Counted from the stretch's first letter, positions 50,806 through 60,462 are shown. The stretch: DNA of 64,000 nucleotides from Pseudomonadales bacterium (GCA_041395665.1 JAWLAB010000002.1:124001-188000); one strand, 5' to 3'. Numbers and translations: made by a program. The notes: a model not told the origin generated them from the letters alone.

Positions 50806-52710
50806 TTACACTTCCGCCAAATTACCTTTGCTCTCTAACCACTCTTTGCGATCACTCGCGCGTTTTTTTGCCAGCAACATATCCATCATTTCATCGGCGT
50901 TATCCGCAGCATCGACGGTGAGTTGCACCAAGCGGCGCGTGTCGGGATTCATCACCGTTTCGCGCAATTGCATGGGGTTCATTTCACCCAAACCTTTAAA
51001 GCGCTGCACATTGGGTTTGCCGCGTTTGTTTTCGGCGGCAATGCGATCCAGCACGCCCTGCTTTTCACCTTCGTCGAGCGCGTAAAACACTTCTTTGCCA
51101 ATGTCGATGCGATACAGTGGGGGCATAGCGACGAACACATGGCCGGCTTTTACCAGCGGGCGGAAATGGCGCAGGAATAACGCACACAGCAGCGTGGCGA
51201 TGTGCGCGCCGTCGGAGTCGGCATCGGCCAAAATGCAAATTTTGTGATAGCGCAAACCGCTCACATCTTCTGAACCCGGATCAACACCGACAGCCACAGA
51301 AATATCGTGAATTTCCGCGCTGCCCAGCACTTCATTCACATCCACGCTTCCCACGCATTCAAAATTTTTCCACGCAGCGGCGCGATGACAACCTGGCTTG
51401 ATACTCACGATCGCGCGCTTGTTTTGCTGAACCGCCCGCCGAATCCCCTTCCACCAAAAACAACTCGCCGCGCGTGACATCACTGCCAGAACAATCCGCT
51501 AATTTCCCGGGCAACGCAGGGCCAGAAGTAATTTTTTTACGCTCAATTTTTTTACCCGCGCGCAAACGCTTGCCAGCATTGCTGATGCAAAACTGCGCGA
51601 GTTTTCCCGCATCTTCGATGTGTTGGTTCAACCACAAACTAAAAGAATCTTTTGCCACGCCAGACACAAACGCCGCCGCTTCGCGCAGACAAACGCTCTT
51701 TGGTTTGACCAGAAAATTGCGGATCGGCCAATTTGGAGGACAACACATACGCACAGCGTTCCCACAAATCTTCCGGTGCCAACTTAATACCGCGCGGCAA
51801 TAAATTGCGGAATTCACAGAACTCGCGCAGCGCTTCGAGCAAGCCGGTGCGCAAGCCGTTGACGTATTGTGCCGCCCTGCGGCGTAGGAATTAAATTGAC
51901 ATAAGATTCTGCCAACAATTCTCCACCCTCCGGCAACCACAACACCGCCCAATCCACCGCTTCTGTTGTGCCTGTGAAGCTGCCGACAAACGGTTCCGCT
52001 GGCAATAATTCCCAACCCACGCACGCCGAGGCGAGATAATCTTTCAAACCATCTTCGTAATACCACTCATCGCGCTCGCCGGTTTTTTCTTCCAGAAAAG
52101 TCACGCGCAAACCAGGGCACAACACTGCTTTCGCGCGCAGCACATGGCGCAGGCGCGGCACGGAAAAATTCACGGAATCGAAATACTGCGCGTCGGGATA
52201 AAAACGCACCGCCGTACCGGTTTGTTTCTTCGGTACGCTGTCGATCACTTCCAATTCGCTGGCGCGATTGCCGTCTTTAAATGTCATACGGTATTTCTGG
52301 CCATCGCGCTTGATCAACACTTCCAAATCGGTCGAGAGCGCATTCACCACCGACACACCGACGCCGTGCAAGCCGCCGGAAAACTGGTAGTTTTTGTTGG
52401 AGAACTTGCCGCCCGCGTGCAGCGTAGTGAGGATGACTTCCACGCCTGGCTTTTTCTGCTCAGGATGTAAATCCACAGGCATGCCGCGACCGTCGTCGGC
52501 GCAAGACAGCGAGCCGTCTTTGTGCAGGATTACATCGATTTGTTTGGCATGACCTGCGAGGGCTTCATCGACCGAGTTGTCGATAATTTCTTGGGCAAGG
52601 TGATTGGGGCGCGTGGTATCGGTGTACATTCCAGGGCGCTTACGCACCGGATCCAGACCCGTCAAAACTTCAATGGCGTCGGCGTTATAACTAGATGGTG
52701 CTGAACTCAT
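50806..52710 (-). pseudogene. parE: DNA topoisomerase IV subunit B, interrupted by several indels
   Basis: ParE sequence runs from the ATPase domain (DDGRGMP, GGLHGVGVSVV) through the TOPRIM region (EGDSAGGSAKQ, LADADSDGAHI) to the C-terminus. The frame breaks near 51870, near 51687, at about 51380 (about 8 extra bases) and at about 51340 (2 extra bases). The coding between breaks is well conserved and free of stops, so the damage is recent or artificial. ParE is normally essential, which makes assembly error likely. The 3' end is duplicated downstream of the zeta-toxin module. Confidence 0.85.
50813..50868 (-). repeat. parE 3' end in place (copy 2 of the flanking repeat)
   Basis: This is the current end of parE, matching 50052-50107 at 54 of 56 bases in the same orientation. 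The two copies are 761 bases apart and enclose the zeta-toxin pair. Regeneration of a gene's 3' end at an insertion boundary is typical of integrative elements, although no integrase is present. Confidence 0.85.
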
Positions 52711-52791
52711 GAGACCCCCCGTAGAAGTTGACTATTCTACGGGGAATCCTGAGCTGTTCCAGCTTGTGCTGTGTTTTTTTACAGTATTTAC

Positions 52792-53808
52792 TTATTGCTG
52801 TTCTTCACTAGGCGTAGCGTCGCTGCTACGCCCGCCCCACGAGCCTTGTCTACTCTCTTGTCCACGGCTACGGCTGGCACGCGCCGAGTCGCCACTATTC
52901 GAAGCAGAGGGCATTCCGCGCTGCGCCGGCTGCTGGTTCGACGAACTGCTTCGATCCTGCTGCCAACCACTGCGTGTATTGCGGATCACAGGCTGCTGAC
53001 TCGACGAACTGCTCTGATCCTGCTGCCAACCGCTGCGCGTATTGCGGATCACAGGCTGCGAGCTCCCTCTTTCGACAGGTTGGCGCGCATCCCACGAACG
53101 AGCGCTGCTGCGATCACGACTGTCATCACGGCGACTATCATCATGGTTACGGTTGTAGTCACGATCTCGGTTGTCATCATGGTTGCGGTTGTAATCGCCA
53201 CGGCGGTTATCTCGATCACGATCGTAGTCGCGGCGCGAATCAGTGCCGCGACGATCTACGCTCGGAGAGCGATTGTGATTTTGGTAATTAGGATACTGCT
53301 GGCGAGGGTGCTGTGGCGCTCTTTGCATTCCATCACGCTCTACGCGTGGCGGAACGATGGGGCGACCTTTGCCATCTCGCACAACATGATCGCGGTAACA
53401 ATCATTACGGCGACACCAATCTTGGCGATTGCGATACCAGTGGTCGTCATAACCGTGTTTGCGATCCCAAACAATTACACGGTCGTAATCATTGCGATAG
53501 CGGTAACAGTAGCCGCGGTAGCTGTAGTAATTACAGCTGCCGTAAGAGCCGATAATCCAAATGCGGTCTCGAGGATAGGAGACATTACCAAACGGGTAGT
53601 AGTAGCTGTAATTCGTGCTCGCATAAACCGTGGTGCTGCTGCCGCTATAAACACCGCTGTCGGCGCTGTAATAGCTATCGTTACCTCGGTAATCACTACC
53701 GCTGTATCGACTGCCCGAATAATGATCCACCTGACGGTAATCCTGCTCATAACTAGAGCAACCGGCCAAAATAAAAACTGTCATCAAAGTGCTAATCAAT
53801 GCGCGCAT
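52792..53808 (-). CDS. Low-complexity lipoprotein, Tyr-rich then Arg/Asp-rich
   Basis: The ATG at 53808 gives 338 residues with lipobox LAGC (Cys17). The first 110 mature residues are rich in Tyr, Ser and Gly. The middle has Arg-Asp-Asn repeats (YNRNHDDNRDRD) and the end has two copies of a 21-residue unit containing PVIRNTRSGWQQD. It is probably an outer-membrane or surface protein of disordered character. Function is unknown. A long frame on the other strand is a by-product of the skewed codon use. Confidence 0.7.
   Translation of the reverse strand: MRALISTLMTVFILAGCSSYEQDYRQVDHYSGSRYSGSDYRGNDSYYSADSGVYSGSSTTVYASTNYSYYYPFGNVSYPRDRIWIIGSYGSCNYYSYRGYCYRYRNDYDRVIVWDRKHGYDDHWYRNRQDWCRRNDCYRDHVVRDGKGRPIVPPRVERDGMQRAPQHPRQQYPNYQNHNRSPSVDRRGTDSRRDYDRDRDNRRGDYNRNHDDNRDRDYNRNHDDSRRDDSRDRSSARSWDARQPVERGSSQPVIRNTRSGWQQDQSSSSSQQPVIRNTRSGWQQDRSSSSNQQPAQRGMPSASNSGDSARASRSRGQESRQGSWGGRSSDATPSEEQQ
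52928..53053. repeat. Two tandem 63-bp coding repeats
   Basis: Positions 52928-52990 and 52991-53053 are near-identical 63-base units. Each encodes one 21-residue repeat of the low-complexity lipoprotein. Such repeats can change copy number by slippage. Confidence 0.8.
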
Positions 53809-53872
53809 ATTGCCCTCCTGGAGCATGAAATTAATACGCGCAATTACACTAGCAGTGTGAGTGGCAACCCTA

Positions 53873-53912
53873 CAAGGTGGTTAGAAAAATATATATTTTA
53901 ACGACCACCTTG
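53873..53912. repeat. Inverted repeat at the 3' end of tex
   Basis: CAAGGTGGT (53873-53881) and ACCACCTTG (53904-53912) are a perfect 9-bp inverted repeat enclosing an AT palindrome (AAAATATATATTTT). It spans the tex stop codon. It could stabilise the transcript end or terminate weakly, but no T run follows the outer stem. Confidence 0.4.
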
Positions 53913-56225
53913 CTTCTCCATGGCTTTGCGTAGAAGATCGCCCATCGTCCCTGATTCAGCTGGTTTTGGCTGCCCACCGCCGAGGTAGCGCTCACTGGTT
54001 TTGCGATCTACTTTGGGCATTTTTGCGCTATCCATTTTTGCAGAAGTTTCATCATCCAATCGCATCGTCAACGCAATGCGTTTGCGCGCAGCATCCACTT
54101 CTAATACTTTCACTTTGACAATATCACCTGTTTTCACCGCTTCGCGTGGATCTTTAATAAAACGATTCGTGATGGCAGAAATATGCACTAAACCATCTTG
54201 ATGCACACCAACATCCACAAACGCACCAAAATTTGCCACATTGGTAACAACGCCTTCCAGCACCATACCAATTTGCAGATCAGAAATTTTTTCAACACCG
54301 TCGCGAAAACTGGCTGTTTTGAATTCTGGACGCGGATCGCGACCCGGTTTATCCAGCTCGCGAATAATATCTTGCACAGTTAACAAACCAAACTGTTCAC
54401 ACGCGTAATCTTTTGCCTGAACTGTACGCAAGAAAGTGCTATCACCAATCAAGCTATCCACAGTGCGTTGATTTTTTTCCGCGATACGCTGCACAACACT
54501 GTAAGACTCTGGATGCACCGCTGATTTATCCAAAGGATTTTCACCATCGTTAATTCGTAAAAAGCCTGCCGCCTGCTCAAAAGTTTTATCACCCATGCGC
54601 GGCACCGCTTTTAAAGCTTCGCGATTACGGAATGCGCCATTTTTATCGCGAAACTCGACGATATTACTCGCCAATGTTTGATTAAGCCCCGATACGCGTT
54701 TGAGCAAGGCCACCGATGCCGTGTTTACATCCACACCAACGCTGTTTACACAATCTTCCACTACAGCATCCAGCGTTTTTGCCAACTGCACTTGGTTGAC
54801 ATCGTGCTGATACTGACCAACACCTATCGACTTCGGTTCAATTTTTACTAGTTCCGCTAGAGGATCTTGCAAACGGCGCGCAATGGATACCGCACCACGA
54901 ATCGTGACATCCAAATCCGGAAACTCTTTCGCTGCCAACTCCGACGCCGAATACACAGAAGCACCCGCTTCACTCACCACCACTTTTTTTGCCATGAGCT
55001 CGGCGTGTTTTTTCAACACATCCGCAACAAATCTTTCTGTTTCACGCGAGGCTGTACCATTACCAATGCTGATCAAATCAACGCTGTATTGTTTACACAG
55101 CGCAAACAGAATTTTCTCTGCCTCCGCCAATTTGTTTTGCGGTGGATGCGGAAACATGGCGCCGTGTTGCAATACTTTGCCCGTGTTATCCACCAGCGCG
55201 ACCTTTACGCCCGTACGCAACCCTGGATCTAAACCCAGCGTCACTTTTTGCCCTGCCGGCGCCGCCAATAACAAATCTTTGAGATTGCTGGCAAAAACAC
55301 GAATAGCTTCTTCTTCAGCGCGCTCACGCAATTGCCCAAGCAAATCAGTTTCTAAATGCGTCAGCAACTTGATGCGCCAAGTCCAGCGCACGACTTCCGC
55401 CAACCACGCATCGGCTGCGCGTCCTTCGTTTTTAATAGCAAAACGCGCGGCGATTCTTCTTTCGCAGATATGATCTGGCGTGGTCAATTCTTCGGGCAAC
55501 ACCAAGGAAGCATTCAATATGCCTTCTTTGCGACCGCGAAATACTGCCAACGCACGATGCGACGGCATCACGGAAATTTTTTCACTGAAATCAAAATAAT
55601 CGCGAAACTTTTCACCTTCATTCTGCTTGCCATCCACCACTTGCGATTTTACTAAACCGCTTTCTGTCAATAGTTCACGCAATTCGCCGACTAACTTCGC
55701 ATCTTCGCTGAATTGCTCCATCAAGATTTGTTTTGCACCATCCAGTGCCGCCTGTGCGTCATTCACCGCGTGATCAGCGTTCAAATATTTATTCGCTTCT
55801 TCCAATGGCGTTAATTGTGGGTTTTCCAATAACGCGTATGCCAGCGGTTCTAAGCCTGCCTCGCGCGCAATCTGCGCCTTGGTTCTGCGTTTAGGTTTGT
55901 ATGGCAGGTATAAATCTTCCAATAGATTTTTTGTTTCCGCTGCCAGAATATCTTTTTCCAATTCTGGCGTTAGTTTGCCTTGCTCTGTAATACTGGCAAT
56001 GACAGATTTTCTGCGGTCTTCCAATTCACGCAAATAGGCTAGACGATCTTCTAAGGTACGCAGTTGCGTATCATCCAATGCACCTGTCACTTCTTTGCGA
56101 TAACGCGCAATAAAAGGCACCGTCGCGCCCTCATCCAACAACTGCACCGCAGCAACCACTTGCGCTGCCTGCACCGACAATTCTTTAGCAATTTTTTGCG
56201 CGATATATTGATCAATACTATTCAT
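53898..56225 (-). CDS. tex: Transcription accessory protein Tex (S1 RNA-binding)
   Basis: The ATG at 56225, behind GGAGTTGTT, gives 775 residues. It has the N-terminal Tex helices (VPFIARYRKEVTGALDD), a YqgF-like domain (LGLDPGLRTGVKVALVD), a helix-hairpin-helix region (NIVEFRDKNGAFRNREAL), and a C-terminal S1 domain (GVVTNVANFGAFVDVG). Tex is a conserved nucleic-acid-binding factor linked to transcription and RNA processing. Confidence 0.95.
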   Translation of the reverse strand: MNSIDQYIAQKIAKELSVQAAQVVAAVQLLDEGATVPFIARYRKEVTGALDDTQLRTLEDRLAYLRELEDRRKSVIASITEQGKLTPELEKDILAAETKNLLEDLYLPYKPKRRTKAQIAREAGLEPLAYALLENPQLTPLEEANKYLNADHAVNDAQAALDGAKQILMEQFSEDAKLVGELRELLTESGLVKSQVVDGKQNEGEKFRDYFDFSEKISVMPSHRALAVFRGRKEGILNASLVLPEELTTPDHICERRIAARFAIKNEGRAADAWLAEVVRWTWRIKLLTHLETDLLGQLRERAEEEAIRVFASNLKDLLLAAPAGQKVTLGLDPGLRTGVKVALVDNTGKVLQHGAMFPHPPQNKLAEAEKILFALCKQYSVDLISIGNGTASRETERFVADVLKKHAELMAKKVVVSEAGASVYSASELAAKEFPDLDVTIRGAVSIARRLQDPLAELVKIEPKSIGVGQYQHDVNQVQLAKTLDAVVEDCVNSVGVDVNTASVALLKRVSGLNQTLASNIVEFRDKNGAFRNREALKAVPRMGDKTFEQAAGFLRINDGENPLDKSAVHPESYSVVQRIAEKNQRTVDSLIGDSTFLRTVQAKDYACEQFGLLTVQDIIRELDKPGRDPRPEFKTASFRDGVEKISDLQIGMVLEGVVTNVANFGAFVDVGVHQDGLVHISAITNRFIKDPREAVKTGDIVKVKVLEVDAARKRIALTMRLDDETSAKMDSAKMPKVDRKTSERYLGGGQPKPAESGTMGDLLRKAMEKQGGR

Positions 56226-56266
56226 AACAACTCCAACAAACTGCACACATTATCTGCAAGGCGCAA

Positions 56267-56299
56267 TAAAAAAGGCAGACTTGTTTGCAAGCCTGCCTT
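56267..56299 (-). terminator. Intrinsic terminator after the rubredoxin reductase gene
   Basis: GGCAGACTTG (56274-56283) and CAAGCCTGCC (56288-56297) form a 10-bp stem with one mismatch and a 4-base loop. On the - strand a T run follows. It separates the rubredoxin reductase gene from tex, so tex must have its own promoter. Confidence 0.83.
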
Positions 56300-56332
56300 G
56301 TGTTTACTGCCTTATGTTTACCGCGTAGTTAC

Positions 56333-57484
56333 TTAACCAAGAATATGCGGCAACTCTTTTGCCAATTCTGTTTTTTGCTCGGTGCATTTTCCGGTCAAAG
56401 CAAAGCCCAACAAATTACCTTCTGGACTGCGGAACAATGAACGCACATTATCGCCATCCACTTCTTCCTGCCATTCACCCACCGCACCGTGCAATGGTGG
56501 CGACAATTGAATCGGACACACAGTCACTTTGACACCAACAGGCATTGGCCCATACACCACAGCTGTGCGCTCACCTGACAAAGTTTTTGCCAGCGTGCGC
56601 GCGCAAGCCATCAACGGCAGCACATAAAAACGCACATGACCTTCCACTTCTGCGCAGTCGCCCATCGCATACACATCCGGCACAGAAGTTTCTAAATATC
56701 GATTAACAGTGATACCGCGATTGACTGCAATGCCCGACTGACGCGCCAAACCAATGCGCGGACGCATACCGACCGCCGACAACACAATATCCGCTTCGAC
56801 TTTTGAACCATCCGCCAGCGTCGCTACAATGCCCGCGTCTTTTTTATTGATTGTTTCAACCACGGTGCCGAAGTGATAACGCACATTGCAATCGCGCTCC
56901 AACGCGTTTTGCACGGCAGCCGAAGCCTTTGGCGGCAACAACGAACCCAACGGACCCGACAATGGATCTACCGCTTCCACCTCATAGCCGCCAGCAGCCA
57001 AATCATTGGCGTATTCGCTGCCAATCAAACCTGCACCAATAATTAACACTTTTTTCTTATCGGCAACCACTTTGCGAAACTCGGCGTAATCCAACAAATC
57101 ATTCACCGAATAAACGAGATCTTGCCCGTCACCTTGCAGCGGCGCACGAATACATTCTGCACCCCAAGCAATCACCAATTTACTGTAACGCAATTTTTCA
57201 TCACCAATACTGATTTCGTGATTCGCTGGATCAATCGCTGTCACTTTGGCAAATGTACGAATCGATGCGTGCAACTGCTCTGCCATCGCACCGGCATCAG
57301 CCACCGCTAACTCATCGGCAGATTTTTTCTTGGCAAATCCTGTCGACAACATAGGCTTAGAATAATTGCGGCCATCGTCCGTAGTAACAAACAACAAAGG
57401 CGTTTCTTTGTCGTAACGACGAAATTCTTTGCCCAAGGTATAGCCGGATAAACCAGTGCCGATGATGATGATAGGGTCTGACAT
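56333..57484 (-). CDS. NAD(P)H:rubredoxin reductase-like FAD enzyme
   Basis: A 383-residue protein with an FAD motif IIGTGLSG at the N-terminus, an NAD(P) motif IIGAGLIGSEYA near 146-157, and a TSVPDVYAMGDCAE segment. It matches the rubredoxin reductases that pass electrons to rubredoxin and on to alkane hydroxylase. No rubredoxin or AlkB is in this window, so the partner must be elsewhere. Confidence 0.85.
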   Translation of the reverse strand: MSDPIIIIGTGLSGYTLGKEFRRYDKETPLLFVTTDDGRNYSKPMLSTGFAKKKSADELAVADAGAMAEQLHASIRTFAKVTAIDPANHEISIGDEKLRYSKLVIAWGAECIRAPLQGDGQDLVYSVNDLLDYAEFRKVVADKKKVLIIGAGLIGSEYANDLAAGGYEVEAVDPLSGPLGSLLPPKASAAVQNALERDCNVRYHFGTVVETINKKDAGIVATLADGSKVEADIVLSAVGMRPRIGLARQSGIAVNRGITVNRYLETSVPDVYAMGDCAEVEGHVRFYVLPLMACARTLAKTLSGERTAVVYGPMPVGVKVTVCPIQLSPPLHGAVGEWQEEVDGDNVRSLFRSPEGNLLGFALTGKCTEQKTELAKELPHILG

Positions 57485-57493
57485 TTTTTCACC

Positions 57494-57838
57494 TCAAGTT
57501 AATGTTTTTTTACTCACGGCATCTGCAAGCCATTGCAAATACGCGCTAGAACCTTGCTCAATCGGCAACTGAATAATTTCAGGCACCTGATAACTGTGAT
57601 GTTGTTGAATCAACATTTCAATGCTGACAAAACTTGCTTTTGAAGTTTTGATTAGCATCAACACTTCTGAATCCTGTTTTACCGTATTTTCCCAAGTGTA
57701 AATACTGTCGATGGGCAGCAACTGCACACACGCCGCCAACTTTTGTTCCACCAATAATTTCGCTAACTGTTCTGCTTCTGCGCGGCTGGAAGTTGTTGTC
57801 AGCACAACGCAAAACGACGAATCCACGGCAATAGTCAT
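57494..57838 (-). CDS. cutA: Divalent cation tolerance protein CutA
   Basis: The ATG at 57838 gives 114 residues. The CutA1 family pattern is clear (CVVLTTTSSRAEAEQLAKLLVEQ, shown here as TTTSSRAEAEQLA; LAACVQLLP; IYTWENTVKQDSEVLMLIKT in part). A GTG at 57859 would overlap the enoyl-CoA hydratase more deeply. The protein is a small trimer implicated in copper tolerance. Confidence 0.92.
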   Translation of the reverse strand: MTIAVDSSFCVVLTTTSSRAEAEQLAKLLVEQKLAACVQLLPIDSIYTWENTVKQDSEVLMLIKTSKASFVSIEMLIQQHHSYQVPEIIQLPIEQGSSAYLQWLADAVSKKTLT

Positions 57839-57846
57839 CGCACTGG

Positions 57847-58662
57847 TCAATCGTCGCACTCACCCGCATACGGCTGCCACTGCGGATTTCTGCGCTCCAT
57901 AAATGCTTTGCCACCTTCGGCAATATCAGGATGCGTGTTCTGTGCCATGATGTATTGCCACGCATTCTCCAAGCCTGCATGCAAACCCATTTCTTTCGCT
58001 TCCCACACCGCTTTTTTTGTGCGCGCTAACGCAACCGGCGAATTGGTTTTGATTAAATCGGCTAAAGCGTGTGCGCGTTGCATCAACTCTGTCGCAGGTA
58101 CCACTTCGCTGATCATGCCCAATTCATACGCGCGCTGAGCACTCATGCGCTCATTGCCGCCCGTTAATGCCATGCGCATCACCGCATCAAACGGCATTTT
58201 GCGCACTAAACTCACCGGCTCTAAACCAGCAACCAAGCCCACTTTTACATGCGTATCAAAAAATGTTGCCGAATCAGCAGCAATTACGATGTCAGAATCC
58301 GCCACAAAATGCAGACCACCGCCCACTACCATGCCATTCACGGCACAAATGACTGGCTTCCAAATACGATTTTGCAACGATGTCCATTTGATGGAAGCCA
58401 GCGTACCAAATTTGCGACCTTGGTCGTCCACTTCACCATCCGTTTCTGGCAGATCCGCTAAATCTGCGCCCGTGCACAGTGCTTTATCGCCAGCACCGGT
58501 GAGAATTGCCACCACAGCCGATTTATCTTGATTGAAGTGTTGCCACACTTGCGGCAATTCGCGACTCATCACCGAGTTCACCGCGTTGCGCTGCTGCGGG
58601 CGATTCAAAGAAATAACAGCAACACCATCGCTAACGGTATAAGTGAGTGTTTCAAAATTCAT
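57847..58662 (-). CDS. Enoyl-CoA hydratase/isomerase family protein
   Basis: A 271-residue crotonase-fold protein. GAGDKALCTGADLADL and VNGMVVGGGLHFVADSDIVIA form the oxyanion hole and CoA site. The usual GGxE Glu is not obvious, so hydratase versus isomerase activity is open. It lies downstream of the acyl-CoA degradation genes on the same strand and overlaps the region before cutA. Confidence 0.87.
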   Translation of the reverse strand: MNFETLTYTVSDGVAVISLNRPQQRNAVNSVMSRELPQVWQHFNQDKSAVVAILTGAGDKALCTGADLADLPETDGEVDDQGRKFGTLASIKWTSLQNRIWKPVICAVNGMVVGGGLHFVADSDIVIAADSATFFDTHVKVGLVAGLEPVSLVRKMPFDAVMRMALTGGNERMSAQRAYELGMISEVVPATELMQRAHALADLIKTNSPVALARTKKAVWEAKEMGLHAGLENAWQYIMAQNTHPDIAEGGKAFMERRNPQWQPYAGECDD

Positions 58663-58733
58663 AACAAAACCTTTTTATTTTTTGCCCATACTGTTTAATG
58701 ATTTTTTAGCACATTCTTTTAACGCATTCCCTT

Positions 58734-59279
58734 TTAGTGCATGGGACGGCAAATCCCCGCACTGCTTAACACGCCTGCCAATCGCCCCAGCGCCTGTTGC
58801 AGCGCAGCATTGACCACTGCGCCATCGCTAGAATCCGGTGCTGTTTTAGAAGAGGATTCACCGACAGCAACATCCATATACGATTGGCCGGTCGGTTTGA
58901 AAATCTGAAACTGCAAACTGATACGCACATACAGCGTGCTATCGCGATAAGCACCGGTGCCACCATCAAATCCTGCTGTCACGACGGGTGCTACTGCGTT
59001 ACCTGCTTTGGTTTCTTTCCAAAACATTTTTTGTACGGCTTGGTTCAATAAATCGCCCATCGCTACCGTGCGGTCATTGCTACCCAAGGGCAGAACAAAA
59101 CTTTTTGTCACATCGCTCAAATAAACAGGCGACGCGCACATGTATTGCACATCTTGTTCGTTGAGTGTCAAAGACATAGGTTCTGGCGCAGCGCGCTCTT
59201 TGGTCTCTGGTGTCGCAGCACAGCCCGCCAGCCCCATTACAAACAGAGCTAGCAGAGCTTTACCCATCCTTGCGTTCAT
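58734..59279 (-). CDS. Lipoprotein, unrecognised
   Basis: The ATG at 59279, behind GAGGTGATC, gives 181 residues with lipobox LAGC (Cys20). The mature part has YMCASPVYLSDV and GTGAYRDSTLYVRISLQ. I do not recognise the family. It lies between the thiolase and enoyl-CoA hydratase genes, but its link to acyl-CoA metabolism is only positional. Confidence 0.65.
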   Translation of the reverse strand: MNARMGKALLALFVMGLAGCAATPETKERAAPEPMSLTLNEQDVQYMCASPVYLSDVTKSFVLPLGSNDRTVAMGDLLNQAVQKMFWKETKAGNAVAPVVTAGFDGGTGAYRDSTLYVRISLQFQIFKPTGQSYMDVAVGESSSKTAPDSSDGAVVNAALQQALGRLAGVLSSAGICRPMH

Positions 59280-59298
59280 GGCGATCACCTCGCTGCGC

Positions 59299-60462
59299 TT
59301 ACTTATCAATACCAATGATGCTAACGGCACAACCCGTTGGGAAGCCACCGATATTGTGTGTCAGTGCCATCGTCGGTTGTTTGCCGTTATGCAGTGACAA
59401 CTGGCGTTTATCGGCACGCCCCTGCAACTGCAACACATTCTCCACAATCATACGCACGCCGGTTGCGCCCGTTGGATGACCAAAAGTTTTCAAACCACCA
59501 TCGGTGTTAACGGGTAATTCACCTTTCAAAGTGAAGGTGCCGTTGGCGATGTGTTCTTTCGCCGAACCTTTTGGAATAAATCCTAAATCTTCATACGCCA
59601 ACAGCTCAGTGAGCGTGAAGCAATCGTGCACCTGTGCGATATGAATTTCTTTGAACGGATTGCTGATGCCAGCGATTTTGTACGCTTCTGCCGCCGCATT
59701 TTCTGTCGGTTTCCAACGCAAAAAATCGTGGTCAGGATCGGTGTGCGGATTTGCCGCCGAGCCGCTGGCTACGGCTTTCACATACACCGGATCATCGCGG
59801 AAATTTTTTGCCAGCGAGGCTTTGGTAATAACAGCAACCGCCGCACCGTCTGATTGCGCCGCGCAGTCGTACAAACCAAAAGGCCAAGAAATCATGCGAC
59901 CATTCAGTGCATCTTCTTCGGTGATCACTTTTTTCAAAAAAGATTTCGGTGACAGCGTGCCGTTGTAGTGATTTTTCACCGCAATTTTTGCTAAATCTTC
60001 ACGGCCTGCACCAAACTTTTTGAAATATGGTGCAGCGCACATGGCAAACCAACCCGCAGGAGTGGCTGGCAAATCGCGTACGCCTTTGATATTGACGCTA
60101 GGACCCGACACACCGCGATCTTTCGGTTTGTCATAACCCACCACCAATACTGTGTCGTAAACACCCGCAGCAATCGCCATCACACCCGCGCGAAATGCTT
60201 CCGTGCCGGTTGCACAATAATTGGAAACTGCGGTGAGTGGTTTGTACAACTTAAGCGCTTCACTGACTTCGACGGGGCCATTTTTTGTGTACAAAGAACC
60301 GCAATAAATTGCATCAATTTGTTTTGCGGGTTCTGTAATTCCTGCATCGGCATACGCTTCGTAAGCCGCGTCGACAATCATGTCTTCTTCGGACTTATCC
60401 CAATTCTCACCGAACTTACAGCAGCCGACACCGACGATTGCCACTTTGTCTTTAATACTCAT
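59299..60462 (-). CDS. SCP2/lipid-transfer-type thiolase
   Basis: A 387-residue thiolase-fold protein with Cys83 (NYCATGTEAF), the His of FGHPTGATG, and a late Cys in GFPTGCAV. It resembles SCP2-thiolase/Ltp proteins that cleave branched or sterol side-chain acyl-CoAs. Its start overlaps the DUF35-containing gene stop by 4 bases. Such thiolases often need a DUF35 Zn-ribbon partner, which fits that neighbour. Confidence 0.85.
   Translation of the reverse strand: MSIKDKVAIVGVGCCKFGENWDKSEEDMIVDAAYEAYADAGITEPAKQIDAIYCGSLYTKNGPVEVSEALKLYKPLTAVSNYCATGTEAFRAGVMAIAAGVYDTVLVVGYDKPKDRGVSGPSVNIKGVRDLPATPAGWFAMCAAPYFKKFGAGREDLAKIAVKNHYNGTLSPKSFLKKVITEEDALNGRMISWPFGLYDCAAQSDGAAVAVITKASLAKNFRDDPVYVKAVASGSAANPHTDPDHDFLRWKPTENAAAEAYKIAGISNPFKEIHIAQVHDCFTLTELLAYEDLGFIPKGSAKEHIANGTFTLKGELPVNTDGGLKTFGHPTGATGVRMIVENVLQLQGRADKRQLSLHNGKQPTMALTHNIGGFPTGCAVSIIGIDK

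Noticed and set aside
50806..52066. Separate genes encoded by the parE fragments
   Set aside because: The pieces align consecutively to a single ParE and their unmatched ends are frameshift tails.
52928..53053. CRISPR-like repeat
   Set aside because: The two 63-bp units are directly adjacent without spacers and encode a protein repeat.
52771..53901. A 376-codon open frame on the + strand, rich in Ile, Val, Ala and Thr
   Set aside because: It lies antisense to the lipoprotein gene, which has a lipobox and ribosome binding site. The skewed codons of that gene open the other strand; the + product resembles no protein.
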